Shown in pieces: positions 1-8,133 of a stretch of 64,000 nucleotides of DNA. The stretch spans positions 1 to 64,000 of the forward strand of contig JABMNO010000012.1 of assembly GCA_013204555.1 (NCBI GenBank), read 5' to 3'. The notes below the pieces were generated by a model. That model had not been told where the DNA came from, made no database searches, and worked only from the letters and a program-made list of their open reading frames with translations. The translations under genes and the position numbers were made by a program. Numbering within the stretch: the stretch's first letter is position 1; every line of letters begins with the position of its first letter. The DNA is from Chloroflexota bacterium. GTDB taxonomy: Bacteria > Chloroflexota > Dehalococcoidia > Lucifugimonadales > Lucifugimonadaceae.

Positions 1-354
1 CGTCGGGACAGCCCATCTGCCATGGAGGCTCTTAGGAACCATCTGCCATGGCGGCACTTCTACGTGCGGACACAGTGTCTGCACGTCTACTTCGGTCAAT
101 CGATTGGTGTCCTACCGGCTGATTCGCACACTCCGGTCAGCCGCCGAGGTGTGTGGTTGGTAGGACTTCGCTTAGCGTCTGATGGAAGGGCCGGTTTGGT
201 CAACGGGCCGATGGCGGGGGCTCAATAATGGCCGCTGTCCGGAGTGCCACCGCACGGACGTTGAGTGCGCTAATGCCCAAGACGACTTCTACTGCTGTTG
301 CCAGATTGCGATCGTTTCATCCAGCGCCACGTCAGGATAGAGGTGGAAGGAGCG
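1..354. other. Stretch without a confident gene
   Basis: No reading frame here has a convincing start site plus protein-like composition. The open frames present look like arginine- and tryptophan-rich chance ORFs. Two things stand out: a 12-base direct repeat CATCTGCCATGG at 14-25 and 40-51, and the near-perfect palindrome at 62-86. The window edge cuts the region, so the end of an upstream gene cannot be judged. Confidence 0.4.
62..86. repeat. Near-perfect 25-base palindrome
   Basis: Two 12-base arms (62-73 and 75-86) pair around a single central base, with only one G-T mismatch. A one-base centre cannot form an RNA loop easily, so it looks more like a dimeric-protein binding site than a terminator. 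No regulator gene can be linked to it. Confidence 0.4.
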
Positions 355-537
355 ATGGCACCGTTTCTCATAGGACTCGTGATCTTTGGGCTCGCCGTGG
401 TTGGATTCTGGCTTACACGCAAGCCTTGTCTACCAGGTCGGCCGATGACCCGAAAAACGCAGTTGATCGGCGTTGGCCAGTGGGCGATCCCGACGTTCGT
501 TGCGCTGATCGCTCTTGCGCGGCAGTGGGAGCTTTAG
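355..537 (+). CDS. Small two-helix membrane protein, unknown function
   Basis: A 60-residue product that is mostly membrane. Helix 1 covers about residues 3-20 (FLIGLVIFGLAVVGFWL) and is followed by a short basic loop with KPCLPGRPMTRK. Helix 2 covers about residues 41-56 (IPTFVALIALA). The ATG at 355 was chosen because GAGGTGG lies 8 bases upstream, with a further AAGGAG very close to the start. An earlier ATG at 298 would add a non-hydrophobic leader with no better ribosome site. The stop is followed 5 bases later by the start of the frameshifted zinc-ribbon reading frame, so the two may share a transcript. I do not recognise the family. The role is unknown. Confidence 0.5.
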   Translation: MAPFLIGLVIFGLAVVGFWLTRKPCLPGRPMTRKTQLIGVGQWAIPTFVALIALARQWEL

Positions 538-541
538 GCCA

Positions 542-717
542 ATGACTCTTTACCTGCAGTCCTGCCCGCGATGCTCCGGAGCGATACGAACGAACAGTGA
601 TGGATGGGGCCCTACATGGAGTGCCTCAACTGCGGCTTCCATCTCAACCACAAAGCAGTGGCTGAGTGTGAGCTGACTGAGACCTTGGAAGTCAGCTTGC
701 CGGCACGACAGACGTAG
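542..717 (+). pseudogene. Frameshifted small zinc-ribbon protein
   Basis: Reading from ATG 542 gives MTLYLQSCPRCSGAIRTNSD, a typical first half of a zinc ribbon with a CxxC knuckle. That frame then runs on to a stop without a second knuckle. Switching by one base near the G/C run at 606-612 opens a frame from about 613 to the stop at 717 that contains YMECLNCGFHLN, the expected second CxxC knuckle. Together the two halves give four cysteines in CPRC...CLNC order in a protein of about 58 residues, the usual size of such stand-alone ribbons. The simplest reading is a one-base deletion or a sequencing error. Programmed frameshifting is possible but nothing else supports it. Confidence 0.5.
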
Positions 718-730
718 CTCTTTTGTCGGA

Positions 731-1051
731 TCACTCACTTAGCCCAGAAACTACGGCCAGACCAGCTGTTAGCAGGGCAAACGCGAAAACAGCCACATTT
801 CGGTGCCTGAGGCGACGCGGGATATACGCCCCGCGTCGCACATGGCCCTGGAAATGCGCCAGCCGACCATGGATGTTCCGGTGTGACCAGCGCCACGTGC
901 CCACAAATCGAGTCCTACGGGTCGGATTCGTGAAGTCATGCAGCCACCTATCAAAAAAGCGGGGCACGGGTAAGGATGGACTCCAGCCGAGCCGAATCAT
1001 TGTCCCAACTAGGCCACTCGCCGCGGCACCGATTACCAATCCAATTTGCAT
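731..1051 (-). CDS. Hypothetical basic membrane protein
   Basis: A 106-residue frame with hydrophobic segments at both ends, about residues 2-18 (QIGLVIGAAASGLVGTM) and 85-103 (VAVFAFALLTAGLAVVSGL). The middle is very rich in Arg and His. A GGAGG lies 17 bases upstream of the ATG, which is farther than usual. It lies 50 bases downstream of the larger membrane-protein gene on the same strand, so the two could be cotranscribed. A competing frame on the plus strand (723-1088) is less protein-like. I recognise no family, and the gene itself is uncertain. Confidence 0.4.
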   Translation of the reverse strand: MQIGLVIGAAASGLVGTMIRLGWSPSLPVPRFFDRWLHDFTNPTRRTRFVGTWRWSHRNIHGRLAHFQGHVRRGAYIPRRLRHRNVAVFAFALLTAGLAVVSGLSE

Positions 1052-1101
1052 TGGTGCAGATTCTACGGCCTCCGCACGACAGAACTAGGTAAAAGGTTGG
1101 A

Positions 1102-1704
1102 TCAACTATGTGTCGAGGTCGCCGAAGTAGGGGTAGAGCCTGTGGAAGTTTCCAAATCGGAACCGAGATTAAATGACGTGAAGAGCAGCAAAAATGCTAA
1201 CCCTGTGATGGCACAGATCCCACTGAACCGGATCAGTTTCTGGATAGTGCTTCGGGTATTCGTAATTCGCTCCTCCGAGGTGGAGCGCAAAGCTAACGCG
1301 ACTCGCTCTTCATTTGCCAATGAAGGTATGTCGATGTTGCTCATCTCGGCATGGGACTTATCGCGTTTTACGACGACCGAGTATCGGGCCCGCATCGTAT
1401 TCAGCCAGCGCCACTCATGCAAGGTTGGTGAAAGCACCAACGCGATCATCCCTCCGATCACCCCGGCGCCAAGAATCCCCCAGGCGGTATACAGCGCCCA
1501 CAAGCCGTCTGGATTGTTGATCTGGACAGCGGTAGATGAGAGCCCCAGAAGAGCCAGGCAAATGGCTAGAACGCGATCTCGGAGCGCATCAATTGCCCGA
1601 TTGCGGTCATCAAGGGCCGCTGCGCCCCGATTTCGCAAATGCTCGAGTTCATTTTGTGATGAGTTGTCCACACGCCCAATTTTAGCAGCAGCACATCCGA
1701 CCAC
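1102..1704 (-). CDS. Hypothetical membrane protein with three helices
   Basis: A 200-residue protein. Residues 1-40 are charged and likely helical (SSQNELEHLRNRGAAALDDR). Three hydrophobic segments follow, at about 44-63 (DRVLAICLALLGLSSTAVQI), 69-92 (around WGILGAGVIGGMIALVL) and 160-180 (around GICAITGLAFLLLFTSF). A soluble stretch of about 65 residues separates helices 2 and 3. This layout resembles small membrane effector families such as SLATT-type proteins, but I see no diagnostic motif and do not assign it. The tail is a Thr/Ser-rich low-complexity end. The gene points away from the ASCH gene at 1753, and only 48 bases lie between them. Confidence 0.55.
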   Translation of the reverse strand: MVGCAAAKIGRVDNSSQNELEHLRNRGAAALDDRNRAIDALRDRVLAICLALLGLSSTAVQINNPDGLWALYTAWGILGAGVIGGMIALVLSPTLHEWRWLNTMRARYSVVVKRDKSHAEMSNIDIPSLANEERVALALRSTSEERITNTRSTIQKLIRFSGICAITGLAFLLLFTSFNLGSDLETSTGSTPTSATSTHS

Positions 1705-1752
1705 ACGTGGGATTGAGACGGACGCAACATTTGTGGATAGAAGGTCGGAACT

Positions 1753-2181
1753 ATGAGCAACGCACCATTACTCGCCCTCACATTGCATCAGCCGTGGGAA
1801 TGGGCGATACCCATCTACAAGCGAAATGAGACGCGGTCCTGGTCCACGCCGTACCGCGGGAAGCTGGCGATCCACGCAGGTAAGGTCACCGATAGCATTG
1901 CGATCAGTGACATGGTCCGCGATGGCTACCCATTTCCTGATCACCTGGCTCATGGAGCGATCACCAAAATCGCGGACCTCGTGGACTGCGTCCCCACCGA
2001 ATCAATAGTCGATTCGATCAGTGACGACGAGCTCTATTTCGGGGACTACGAGTCGGGCCGCTTTGCCTGGCATCTGGAGAATATCCTCACACTGCCAGAG
2101 CCGATCCCGTGCCGTGGGATGCAAAAACTATGGACACCAGACCAGACCGTGATCGATCAGATCATGGCCATCGCAACATGA
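1753..2181 (+). CDS. ASCH-domain protein
   Basis: A 142-residue protein. Its first 45 residues carry the signature of the ASCH (ASC-1 homology) fold: LALTLHQPWEWAI, then KRNETRSWSTPYRG, then LAIHAGK. ASCH proteins have a PUA-like beta-barrel and are thought to bind RNA or modified nucleosides; some are amidohydrolases acting on modified cytidine. The domain fills the whole protein, which is normal for stand-alone members. The C-terminal part contains YESGRFAWHLENI and a proline-rich end (LPEPIPCRGMQKLW), both typical of the family. The start was taken at the ATG preceded by AGAAGG. It is divergent from the membrane gene ending at 1102. Confidence 0.8.
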   Translation: MSNAPLLALTLHQPWEWAIPIYKRNETRSWSTPYRGKLAIHAGKVTDSIAISDMVRDGYPFPDHLAHGAITKIADLVDCVPTESIVDSISDDELYFGDYESGRFAWHLENILTLPEPIPCRGMQKLWTPDQTVIDQIMAIAT

Positions 2182-2220
2182 TTGGGTGAAGTGTCCGGTG
2201 GTTAAGAAGATCAGACGCGG

Positions 2221-2415
2221 TTAGAGGGCGCTGTCGAGTATCCCTTGGGCGACAATCTTGAAAACTCTGGCGGCAGCATCACCCAGCTTCTCGGGATCGG
2301 CGCTTCCTTCGCCTCGATCCTGCATCCAGTTCATGTTGGTTTTGCTGAGCAGAGCGAGCGTAATTGCCTCAGCTGCTTGGATTCGCGCAACTATCGCGGT
2401 ATCTGTACTTGCCAT
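2221..2415 (-). CDS. Small conserved-looking helical protein, unknown function
   Basis: A 64-residue protein starting MASTDTAIVARIQAAEAITL. It is helical throughout, acidic and neutral in composition, and ends KLGDAAARVFKIVAQGILDS. The same frame continues upstream to 2688, but that extension is rich in Arg, His and Pro and looks like chance reading, so the internal ATG at 2413-2415 was chosen. No clear ribosome site precedes it. The amphipathic pattern suggests a small helical-bundle protein. I do not recognise a family and cannot infer a role from neighbours. Confidence 0.45.
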   Translation of the reverse strand: MASTDTAIVARIQAAEAITLALLSKTNMNWMQDRGEGSADPEKLGDAAARVFKIVAQGILDSAL

Positions 2416-2764
2416 TATGTTTCTGTCAGGAACCTGAATCGAGATTATTGGCTCCACGATTGATGCGTCAATCTCCCGATGACGATGTATGTACGAGAGC
2501 CTATTATTTGCGAGGTGGTTTGCGGACCAATTTCTGGTTCGGTTGAGAATTCTCCCATCCCCGTGTGGACTCCTCCGTGACCTTGGGACCAACCTTGTAG
2601 TGAGTGCAGTCGCTTCCGGGTGGCTCGAATATGTGATGGTGGATACGGGTGCCGAAATCTTAGGATGGATTGGGGGGCGCCGGTGCATTTTCCATACTTA
2701 TGTTTGCTACTAGGATCAGCCTTGGAATGCTCGAATCTTCTTGGGATCCAGAAAGGAATTCGTG
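2416..2764. other. Intergenic stretch
   Basis: About 350 bases between the small minus-strand gene and the plus-strand gene at 2765. The open frames here lack good starts and protein-like composition. I see no hairpin with a T-tract and no tRNA-like structure. Promoters for both flanking divergent genes presumably lie here. Confidence 0.4.
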
Positions 2765-2980
2765 ATGGCCCAACGCAGTTTCATCGTCAGCAAGAAAGCT
2801 CTCGAGTTCGATCGAGGCAAGTGGTATGCCAGCCTTGTCGGATCGCTGACCAGCATCGAGCTCAGATACACATATGACGAGTCAATGAACGATGTAGGAA
2901 TCGCGGACCGTGTCCTGACGATAAGAATCGGGCCGTTCTTGATCAATATCGCCCATTCGACAGGATCCGCGCCGAAGTAG
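2765..2980 (+). CDS. Hypothetical protein
   Basis: A 71-residue protein starting MAQRSFIVSKKALEFDRGKW. The ATG at 2765 has AAAGGA about 8 bases upstream, a better site than the in-frame start at 2741. The sequence alternates polar and hydrophobic residues (WYASLVGSLTSIELRYTYDE, then DRVLTIRIGPFLINIA), consistent with a small beta-rich fold. No signal peptide or cysteine motif is present. It ends 42 bases before the deoxyribosyltransferase-like gene and may be cotranscribed with it. Function unknown. Confidence 0.45.
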   Translation: MAQRSFIVSKKALEFDRGKWYASLVGSLTSIELRYTYDESMNDVGIADRVLTIRIGPFLINIAHSTGSAPK

Positions 2981-3022
2981 AATCGACCCGTAAATCATTG
3001 ATCCCTCAATGTGGGAGTGGGT

Positions 3023-3949
3023 ATGACAACTAAGTCCGATCGTTCCAACCAGCACGTGTTCTTTATCGCCCAGATCAGCGATCCTGGAACTGAGCGCAGA
3101 TTCAACTCCGACCTGGTCTTCAACACGATCGCGAATCCCGCTGCCAAGCAAGCTGGCTTCGCCGGCGCCAAGCGTGCCGATGATATTGATCTTCCGGGTA
3201 GAATCACCGATCGAGTCATTGATCGAATCGTGAATGGCCCTGCCGTGATCGCGGACCTGAGCGGCAGAAACCCAAATGTCTATTACGAGGTCGCATTGGC
3301 GCACGCGGCGCGGAGACCTTTCGTGCAGCTGATAGAGGCCAGTGAGCGTGGACAGATCCCATTTGATGTTGTTGACCAGAGCACTATCGATTACGAGGCC
3401 AACAACTTCCCTTCTTATACCGCCGCTGCTGGTCGAGTCTTCGCCCAGCTAAAGAGCGCGGTTGAGAACCCCGAAGCGATTGATAACCCTGTGACCGCCG
3501 GTCTTCGCTTTCCTGGAATCACTGCATCTCCGCCTGATCCGACAAGTGATATGGCGAAAATTCTCCCCTATCTCGAACGATTGGATCGGCGACTCAACGC
3601 GCTCGAACAATCCGTGACGCAATCTGCGAGTACTCCACTCGCTAATTTCTTGGAGGCGCAAAATAGGTGGGGACATAGTCAATCGGTTGCCGGGATAGCC
3701 GCGTTAGGCCGGAATCGGGCAAATTCCCCCTTACCGCGATCAACGGTTATCGGCTCTGGGATTCGCTCTCAATGGGTACGTGCTCGAGAGGAACTCGGGC
3801 CTGAGCTTTCAATTGCATTGGGGATACCGGCAATTTTCTCAGATCAAATACCAGCTGACGAGGACCTACTTCTGATTCTCAATCGAGACCACATCACGGC
3901 CAGCGTGATAAACGGCTTGGGCGAGGCCGGTATCGATCTGTCCCCCTAA
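3023..3949 (+). CDS. Nucleoside deoxyribosyltransferase/TIR-like protein
   Basis: A 308-residue soluble protein. Its N-terminal 140 residues resemble the Rossmann-like fold shared by nucleoside 2-deoxyribosyltransferases and TIR-like domains. A beta strand (HVFFIAQIS) comes first, then GPAVIADLSGRNPNVYYEVA, then LAHAARRPFVQLIEA. The D-L-S/T-G-x-N-P-N-V-x-Y-E element is the signature of this group. The middle (about residues 182-205) is a predicted coiled coil (ILPYLERLDRRLNALEQSV), and the C-terminal 100 residues are unassigned. Such domains, when fused to extra regions, are often found in nucleotide-signalling or antiphage proteins; here that is only inference. ATG 3023 was chosen because GGGAG lies about 8 bases upstream; a GTG at 3011 is an alternative. 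Confidence 0.65.
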   Translation: MTTKSDRSNQHVFFIAQISDPGTERRFNSDLVFNTIANPAAKQAGFAGAKRADDIDLPGRITDRVIDRIVNGPAVIADLSGRNPNVYYEVALAHAARRPFVQLIEASERGQIPFDVVDQSTIDYEANNFPSYTAAAGRVFAQLKSAVENPEAIDNPVTAGLRFPGITASPPDPTSDMAKILPYLERLDRRLNALEQSVTQSASTPLANFLEAQNRWGHSQSVAGIAALGRNRANSPLPRSTVIGSGIRSQWVRAREELGPELSIALGIPAIFSDQIPADEDLLLILNRDHITASVINGLGEAGIDLSP

Positions 3950-3966
3950 AAACGGGACCGTTTTAG
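3946..3966 (+). terminator. Hairpin overlapping the stop codon at 3949
   Basis: CTAAAAACGG and CCGTTTTAG pair with one bulged A and a tiny loop. The stop codon lies in the left arm and TTTTA forms the right end. It probably acts as the terminator of the preceding gene, although it is not a textbook T-tract terminator. Confidence 0.4.
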
Positions 3967-4077
3967 TGCGGGGATCCTGACCAGTTTTCAAGTAGGCGAT
4001 CGACCCGGATTTCGAGACCCCCCTTTTGTTCATTGATGCGATAGCAGTAAACGACACAGGACGGAAGGAGCCGCAGC

Positions 4078-4311
4078 ATGACGTCACCTCGAGCGATTTA
4101 CAACGTCGGTGATAACGCTGGCATCGGGTCTCAGGATCCGGAGTCGGATGGGTTCGTACACGTCCTCGATCACGCACTCCCAGGCGCATTCCCGATGTAC
4201 ATGCGCAGAGCTGATGGTATCCCCGTGAATATTGGTGTCGGCTGTCACCAGTGCGAAGTTGCGCGCATTGATTGGGCACAGGTCGACGCGCAAACGCAGC
4301 TCATCGCATAG
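4078..4311 (+). CDS. Doubtful small ORF with a strong ribosome site
   Basis: A 77-residue frame starting MTSPRAIYNVGDNAGIGSQD. Its main support is an excellent ribosome site, AAGGAG, 8 bases before the ATG. Composition is mixed and no family is recognised. An 85-residue frame on the opposite strand (4084-4341) covers the same bases and is equally protein-like, so at most one of the two is real. It contains CHQC but no second knuckle. Confidence 0.25.
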   Translation: MTSPRAIYNVGDNAGIGSQDPESDGFVHVLDHALPGAFPMYMRRADGIPVNIGVGCHQCEVARIDWAQVDAQTQLIA

Positions 4312-4421
4312 CTCGTTGATGCCGGCAAAGGCCTGATTCATCGGGATTTTTGATAGGACGATGGATGGGCGGTGGTGGCGCGAATGTTGTGCTCGCGGGG
4401 ATGAGTGTGGCCGTGCCTAGA

Positions 4422-4439
4422 TTCCAGCCGTCGCTGGAA
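4422..4439. repeat. Short palindromic repeat TTCCAGC...GCTGGAA
   Basis: Seven-base arms flank a four-base loop (CGTC). The surrounding bases resemble the widespread intergenic palindromes whose translation gives SFQRRLESR. It is probably a dispersed non-coding repeat; no other copy is seen in this window. Confidence 0.5.
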
Positions 4440-4592
4440 AGACGGATGCGTTGGGTGCGGTTGATGGAGCGTGGGCAATTCGTGAATTGCCGCTACGGGG
4501 GTGCGGCGTTTTGTGAGATTGCGGTTGGCGCGTATCGTCACGCCGACAGTCCCGCTTCCAACAATCCCGTAAATCTTTTCTGAAGATATCGT

Positions 4593-4611
4593 GGGTATTT
4601 CATAAACACCC
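4593..4611. repeat. Near-palindrome GGGTATTT-CAT-AAACACCC
   Basis: Eight-base arms with one G-T mismatch around a 3-base centre, located 132 bases before the kinase start. It could be a small operator or a weak hairpin. No T-tract follows. Confidence 0.35.
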
Positions 4612-4743
4612 GGTAATCACTCTGCCTTCACACTCGTAGAAAGAGTCGGGGAAATCCCCATGTGACGAACGCGGGAGAATTGGTACGGTGAAAGGTGTCC
4701 ATCATTTGAATGACGCACAATCCCAGGGCGCGATGTAGCGACG

Positions 4744-7700
4744 ATGAGCCAGGAACAGCTGGGCCGCTACCGGATCCTTGAAAAAGTTGCCGCTGGCACG
4801 CAAGGAACCGTTTTTCGCGCGTTCGACGCAGAATCAGGACACCTGGTTGCGCTGAAGGTTCTTCACCCGGCAATGACGGGCGACGACTCCTACCTGGACC
4901 GGTTCCATCGGGAAGCCAGTCTTGCGTCTTCTATCGACCACCCAAACGTGGTCCAGATTTTCGATGTTGGTGAAGACGGTGACCGTCATTTCATTGCGCT
5001 GGAGTTCCTGCCTGAGAACCTCGCTCGGCTAATCGAAAGCGGCGGATTCCCGGTTGAGCGCGCAGCCAGACTTGGCGTAGGCATCGCCGACGGCCTTGGT
5101 GAGATCCATGCGCTGGGCATCGTGCATCGCGACATGAAGCCGCAGAACGTTCTCATCACGCCCGACGGTACGCCAAAGGTGACGGACTTCGGTATCGCCC
5201 GGACCGAAGAAGTTTCAAGCATGACGGCGACGGGCGCGCTGATGGGCACGCCCTACTACATGTCGCCAGAACAGGCGCGCGGTGAGCCAGCAGACTCGCG
5301 CTCCGACGTTTACGCCGTGGGCTGCATCATCTACGAAATGCTCACCGGCGAAGTGCCATTTGACGCTCCTACCCCGCTCGCCGTCATCAGACAACAGATC
5401 GAGCAAGATCCGCGCCCGGTCCGAAGCCTGCGAGACAACGTGCCACGAGCGTTCGCGCAGGTCATCGAGCGAGCGATGCACAAGGATCCGGGTCAGCGCT
5501 ACCTGAACGGGGCCGACCTGGCGATGGCGATTCGACAGGCGATTCCCGGACTCCGGACAGAACAGACCTCTACTTATGGTTCTGGTGGTTCTGGTGGTTC
5601 TGGCGGTTCTAGTCGTGTGGGGACTTCGGATCCTCGCAGATCGTTTACCCCCTTCCAGCAAGAATCAGCAGGGTCCAGCCTGGCCCGAAAGGTTGCGACT
5701 CGCACCGCCGTAGTGCTTGGCATTCTGATTGGCGGCGCCGTGATCGGGATAGTAGCCGTTGCTTCCCTGCAGGGAGGCGTCGAACTTGATCCTGGCACAA
5801 GAGAAAATGGTCCGGGTCCGGTGGTCGCTCCAACCGCTACTCCGGACGCTGGTACCGAGGGCGTATCAGGCGACGATACGTCAGCAAAACAGGCGACCGA
5901 CCCCACCAGCGCGCCGGGCCTTGAGCCTCTCTCAGATTCGGATGCAGAACAGATTCTTTCGCGCCTCAGTACCGGCGCAACCGCAGTTGCAGAGGCATCG
6001 GCTGGGCCGACACGGGTCGGAGGCGACACGACCCCCGATGAGCCATCCCCAACACCCACTGCGCAGCCAGTTGCGACTGCCACATCGGTCTCCGGTCAAG
6101 AGCCTACGCCAACTCTCACCCCGGTAGTTGGCTCCACGATTTCTCCGACTCCGACTCCGACCCCAGCGCCTAAAGCGGATCCAATTGCGGCGTGGCAACT
6201 ACAAAAACCGTTTACGTTTGATTCCCTGGACTCCGTGGTTCTCCTACCTGATAACAAGATCATCATTGCCGACGACCACGGCTACATCTGGATATCGAAC
6301 GACGGCGGGGAGACATGGAGTTCTGATCGGACCGGTGCCGGCTGTGGTTTCACTGACTTCACAATTCTTTCGGATTCGTCGGCGATTGCCGTGGACGAGT
6401 GCGGGGCGGGATTGATTCGAACAGCAGGCAGCGGAGGAGCGTGGGAACCGGTAACGCTTGATTTGCTGGATTCTCAGTCTGTTGGCTCTCTGTTTTTTTT
6501 GAATGAGAATGTTGGCTGGGTATCTGGCTCCTCTGGATTGCTTTCCAAGACGACGGATGGTGGTAGAACCTGGAACCGAATCAACATCCCCACGCGCTCT
6601 TTCATTGAGGTCGTAAATTTCGTGAGTGAGGATGTCGGTTGGGTGGGTGGTTTGAGTGGAACCTTGCTGGCGACTGCTGATGGCGGGGTTTCGTGGGAAC
6701 GGATCCGGACCCCTCAGAATTGTCAGATAAGATCCATCGCTGTCCGTGGCACCCTCATCTGGGCCGCCGGGAATTGTGAGCAAGTCATGTTCAGTGGTGA
6801 CGGAGGCGTGACCTGGGCGGATCGCTCCGCACAATCGTGGGGAGTCGATCTGGAAGACATCGAATTCCTGGATGAACAGACCGCCTGGATCACGGGCCGT
6901 ATTTACGACCCGGAACGATCAATCCTTCTCAAAACCACCGATGGAGGCAAAAACTGGGATCGCGCTACGGATGAACTCCCCGGCATCCTGAGGGACCTCG
7001 CCGTGACGATCACCGATAATGGCCCGATTGGCTGGGCCGTCGGTTCCTCCGGCTTGGCATTGAAACTGGTGCCTCATGATGCAGCGATCGTACAAATTGA
7101 TCCTGATGCCCTGGAATCTCAACTTTCCCGGCCGGCTAATCGACCGGAGCGTGTGCCCCTCCCGGAACTACTCAATTGGGTGGGCCAGGATGAGTTCACA
7201 TTTGACTCCCTGTTCGCTCTCTCGATATCAGAAAACGGAAGCGTTCTCATCGGTGGGGATGGCGGCGCCATATATCGTGCAGACCCCGACGATGAATCAT
7301 TCGCGATTGCGGATTTGAACAATGGGTGCGCCACATCGCAGATCCAATATGTTTCGGCCCTTGAAGCAGTAGCCTTGGATTCTTGTGGCGGGGCAATGTA
7401 CAAGTCAACTGACTCAGGACAGGATTGGGAATCCATAAATGAAAACCCATTCCCGGATTCCGGGATTGTCGCTTCTTACTTCATCGACAGAAACACGGGC
7501 TGGATTTCGGGATGGGATGGTTCATTTGCACGCACGGATAACGCCGGCCGATCATGGCAAAAGTTAAGAATTCCGACACATAGCGGTCTTGAAACGATCT
7601 TTTTTGCTGATGAAAACCACGGATGGATCGGCGGTCTCAACAACGCTATGTTGCGAACCCGAGATGGCGGGGAGTCATGGGAAAAGGTCGAAACACCTCG

Positions 7701-8073
7701 CGGTGTCTGCCGGATTGTTTCGATCTCCGGAAACATGCCAGTCCTGTGGGCACTTGATGAGTGCAACGGTGTTTTCGTGAGCACCGATAGCGGCGATTCC
7801 TGGGAGTATCGGGATACGCCAAATAACATTAATTCAAGAGTCATCACAATGTGGGATTCAGACACCGCTTGGATAGGCGGAGAAAGTAACGACTCCAACC
7901 AGTCATCCATCCTGGTGACACGTGATGGAGGGTCCCATTGGCAACTGGCATTTGATTCTGAAGACAACTCAGGTTCGATCTCAGATATTCAGGTAGCTGA
8001 TACATCAGCCGGTCCGGTCGGATGGGCGGTGGGGCCGGGTGGATTGATCGTACGACTTGGGGTGGGAAAGTAG
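4744..8073 (+). CDS. Transmembrane Ser/Thr kinase with two Ycf48/BNR-like propellers
   Basis: An 1109-residue receptor-like kinase. Residues 8-265 form a Hanks-type kinase with a glycine loop (AAGTQGTVF), VALK at 35-38, HRDMKPQN at 128-135, DFG at 148-150 and GTPYYMSPEQ in the activation segment, so it should be active. A Gly-Ser linker (about 279-290) and a membrane helix (about 321-341) follow. A Pro/Thr-rich stalk runs to about residue 485. The outer part is two halves, about 485-785 and 815-1109, each starting with a FTFDSL element and each containing several DGGxxW turns (ISNDGGETW, KTTDGGRTW, RTRDGGESW). Such turns mark BNR/Ycf48-type beta-propellers. The family suggests that an extracellular ligand or protein signal controls cytoplasmic phosphorylation; the ligand is unknown. 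It heads an operon with FHA and PP2C genes, its likely partners. Confidence 0.9.
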   Translation: MSQEQLGRYRILEKVAAGTQGTVFRAFDAESGHLVALKVLHPAMTGDDSYLDRFHREASLASSIDHPNVVQIFDVGEDGDRHFIALEFLPENLARLIESGGFPVERAARLGVGIADGLGEIHALGIVHRDMKPQNVLITPDGTPKVTDFGIARTEEVSSMTATGALMGTPYYMSPEQARGEPADSRSDVYAVGCIIYEMLTGEVPFDAPTPLAVIRQQIEQDPRPVRSLRDNVPRAFAQVIERAMHKDPGQRYLNGADLAMAIRQAIPGLRTEQTSTYGSGGSGGSGGSSRVGTSDPRRSFTPFQQESAGSSLARKVATRTAVVLGILIGGAVIGIVAVASLQGGVELDPGTRENGPGPVVAPTATPDAGTEGVSGDDTSAKQATDPTSAPGLEPLSDSDAEQILSRLSTGATAVAEASAGPTRVGGDTTPDEPSPTPTAQPVATATSVSGQEPTPTLTPVVGSTISPTPTPTPAPKADPIAAWQLQKPFTFDSLDSVVLLPDNKIIIADDHGYIWISNDGGETWSSDRTGAGCGFTDFTILSDSSAIAVDECGAGLIRTAGSGGAWEPVTLDLLDSQSVGSLFFLNENVGWVSGSSGLLSKTTDGGRTWNRINIPTRSFIEVVNFVSEDVGWVGGLSGTLLATADGGVSWERIRTPQNCQIRSIAVRGTLIWAAGNCEQVMFSGDGGVTWADRSAQSWGVDLEDIEFLDEQTAWITGRIYDPERSILLKTTDGGKNWDRATDELPGILRDLAVTITDNGPIGWAVGSSGLALKLVPHDAAIVQIDPDALESQLSRPANRPERVPLPELLNWVGQDEFTFDSLFALSISENGSVLIGGDGGAIYRADPDDESFAIADLNNGCATSQIQYVSALEAVALDSCGGAMYKSTDSGQDWESINENPFPDSGIVASYFIDRNTGWISGWDGSFARTDNAGRSWQKLRIPTHSGLETIFFADENHGWIGGLNNAMLRTRDGGESWEKVETPRGVCRIVSISGNMPVLWALDECNGVFVSTDSGDSWEYRDTPNNINSRVITMWDSDTAWIGGESNDSNQSSILVTRDGGSHWQLAFDSEDNSGSISDIQVADTSAGPVGWAVGPGGLIVRLGVGK

Positions 8074-8133
8074 ATATGCGATATTCAACCCGAGCATCCC
8101 GGAGTCGGGATTGCCTCTGTTCCGGAGGACATA

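Larger units (their letters stand above)
3967..4743. other. Long spacer with repeats and one doubtful ORF
   Basis: This 777-base stretch separates the accessory genes from the kinase operon. It holds one doubtful ORF (4078-4311), a palindromic repeat (4422-4439), a second near-palindrome (4593-4611) and, at 4648-4659, GGGGAAATCCCC close to the kinase start. Minus-strand frames here are open, and one of them reads PSFQRRLESR across the first palindrome; that peptide is a known by-product of translated intergenic repeats. The kinase promoter should lie between 4612 and 4743, but I cannot pick its hexamers. Confidence 0.4.

Noticed and set aside
723-1088. A plus-strand 121-residue frame
   Set aside because: It overlaps the minus-strand frame at 731-1051, which has two clear hydrophobic helices; the plus version is rich in Arg, Cys and Trp like chance reading.
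4338-4541. A minus-strand ORF containing PSFQRRLESR
   Set aside because: That peptide is a recurring product of translated intergenic palindromes; the palindrome at 4422-4439 explains it.
5574-6083. A 169-residue minus-strand open frame opposite the kinase stalk
   Set aside because: It lies opposite the Pro/Thr and Gly-Ser repeats of the kinase gene; low-complexity codons keep the opposite frame open. There is no ribosome site or family.
6180-8073. Ycf48-like repeats taken as evidence of photosynthesis
   Set aside because: The turns are a general propeller feature and are fused to a kinase; no photosystem gene is present.
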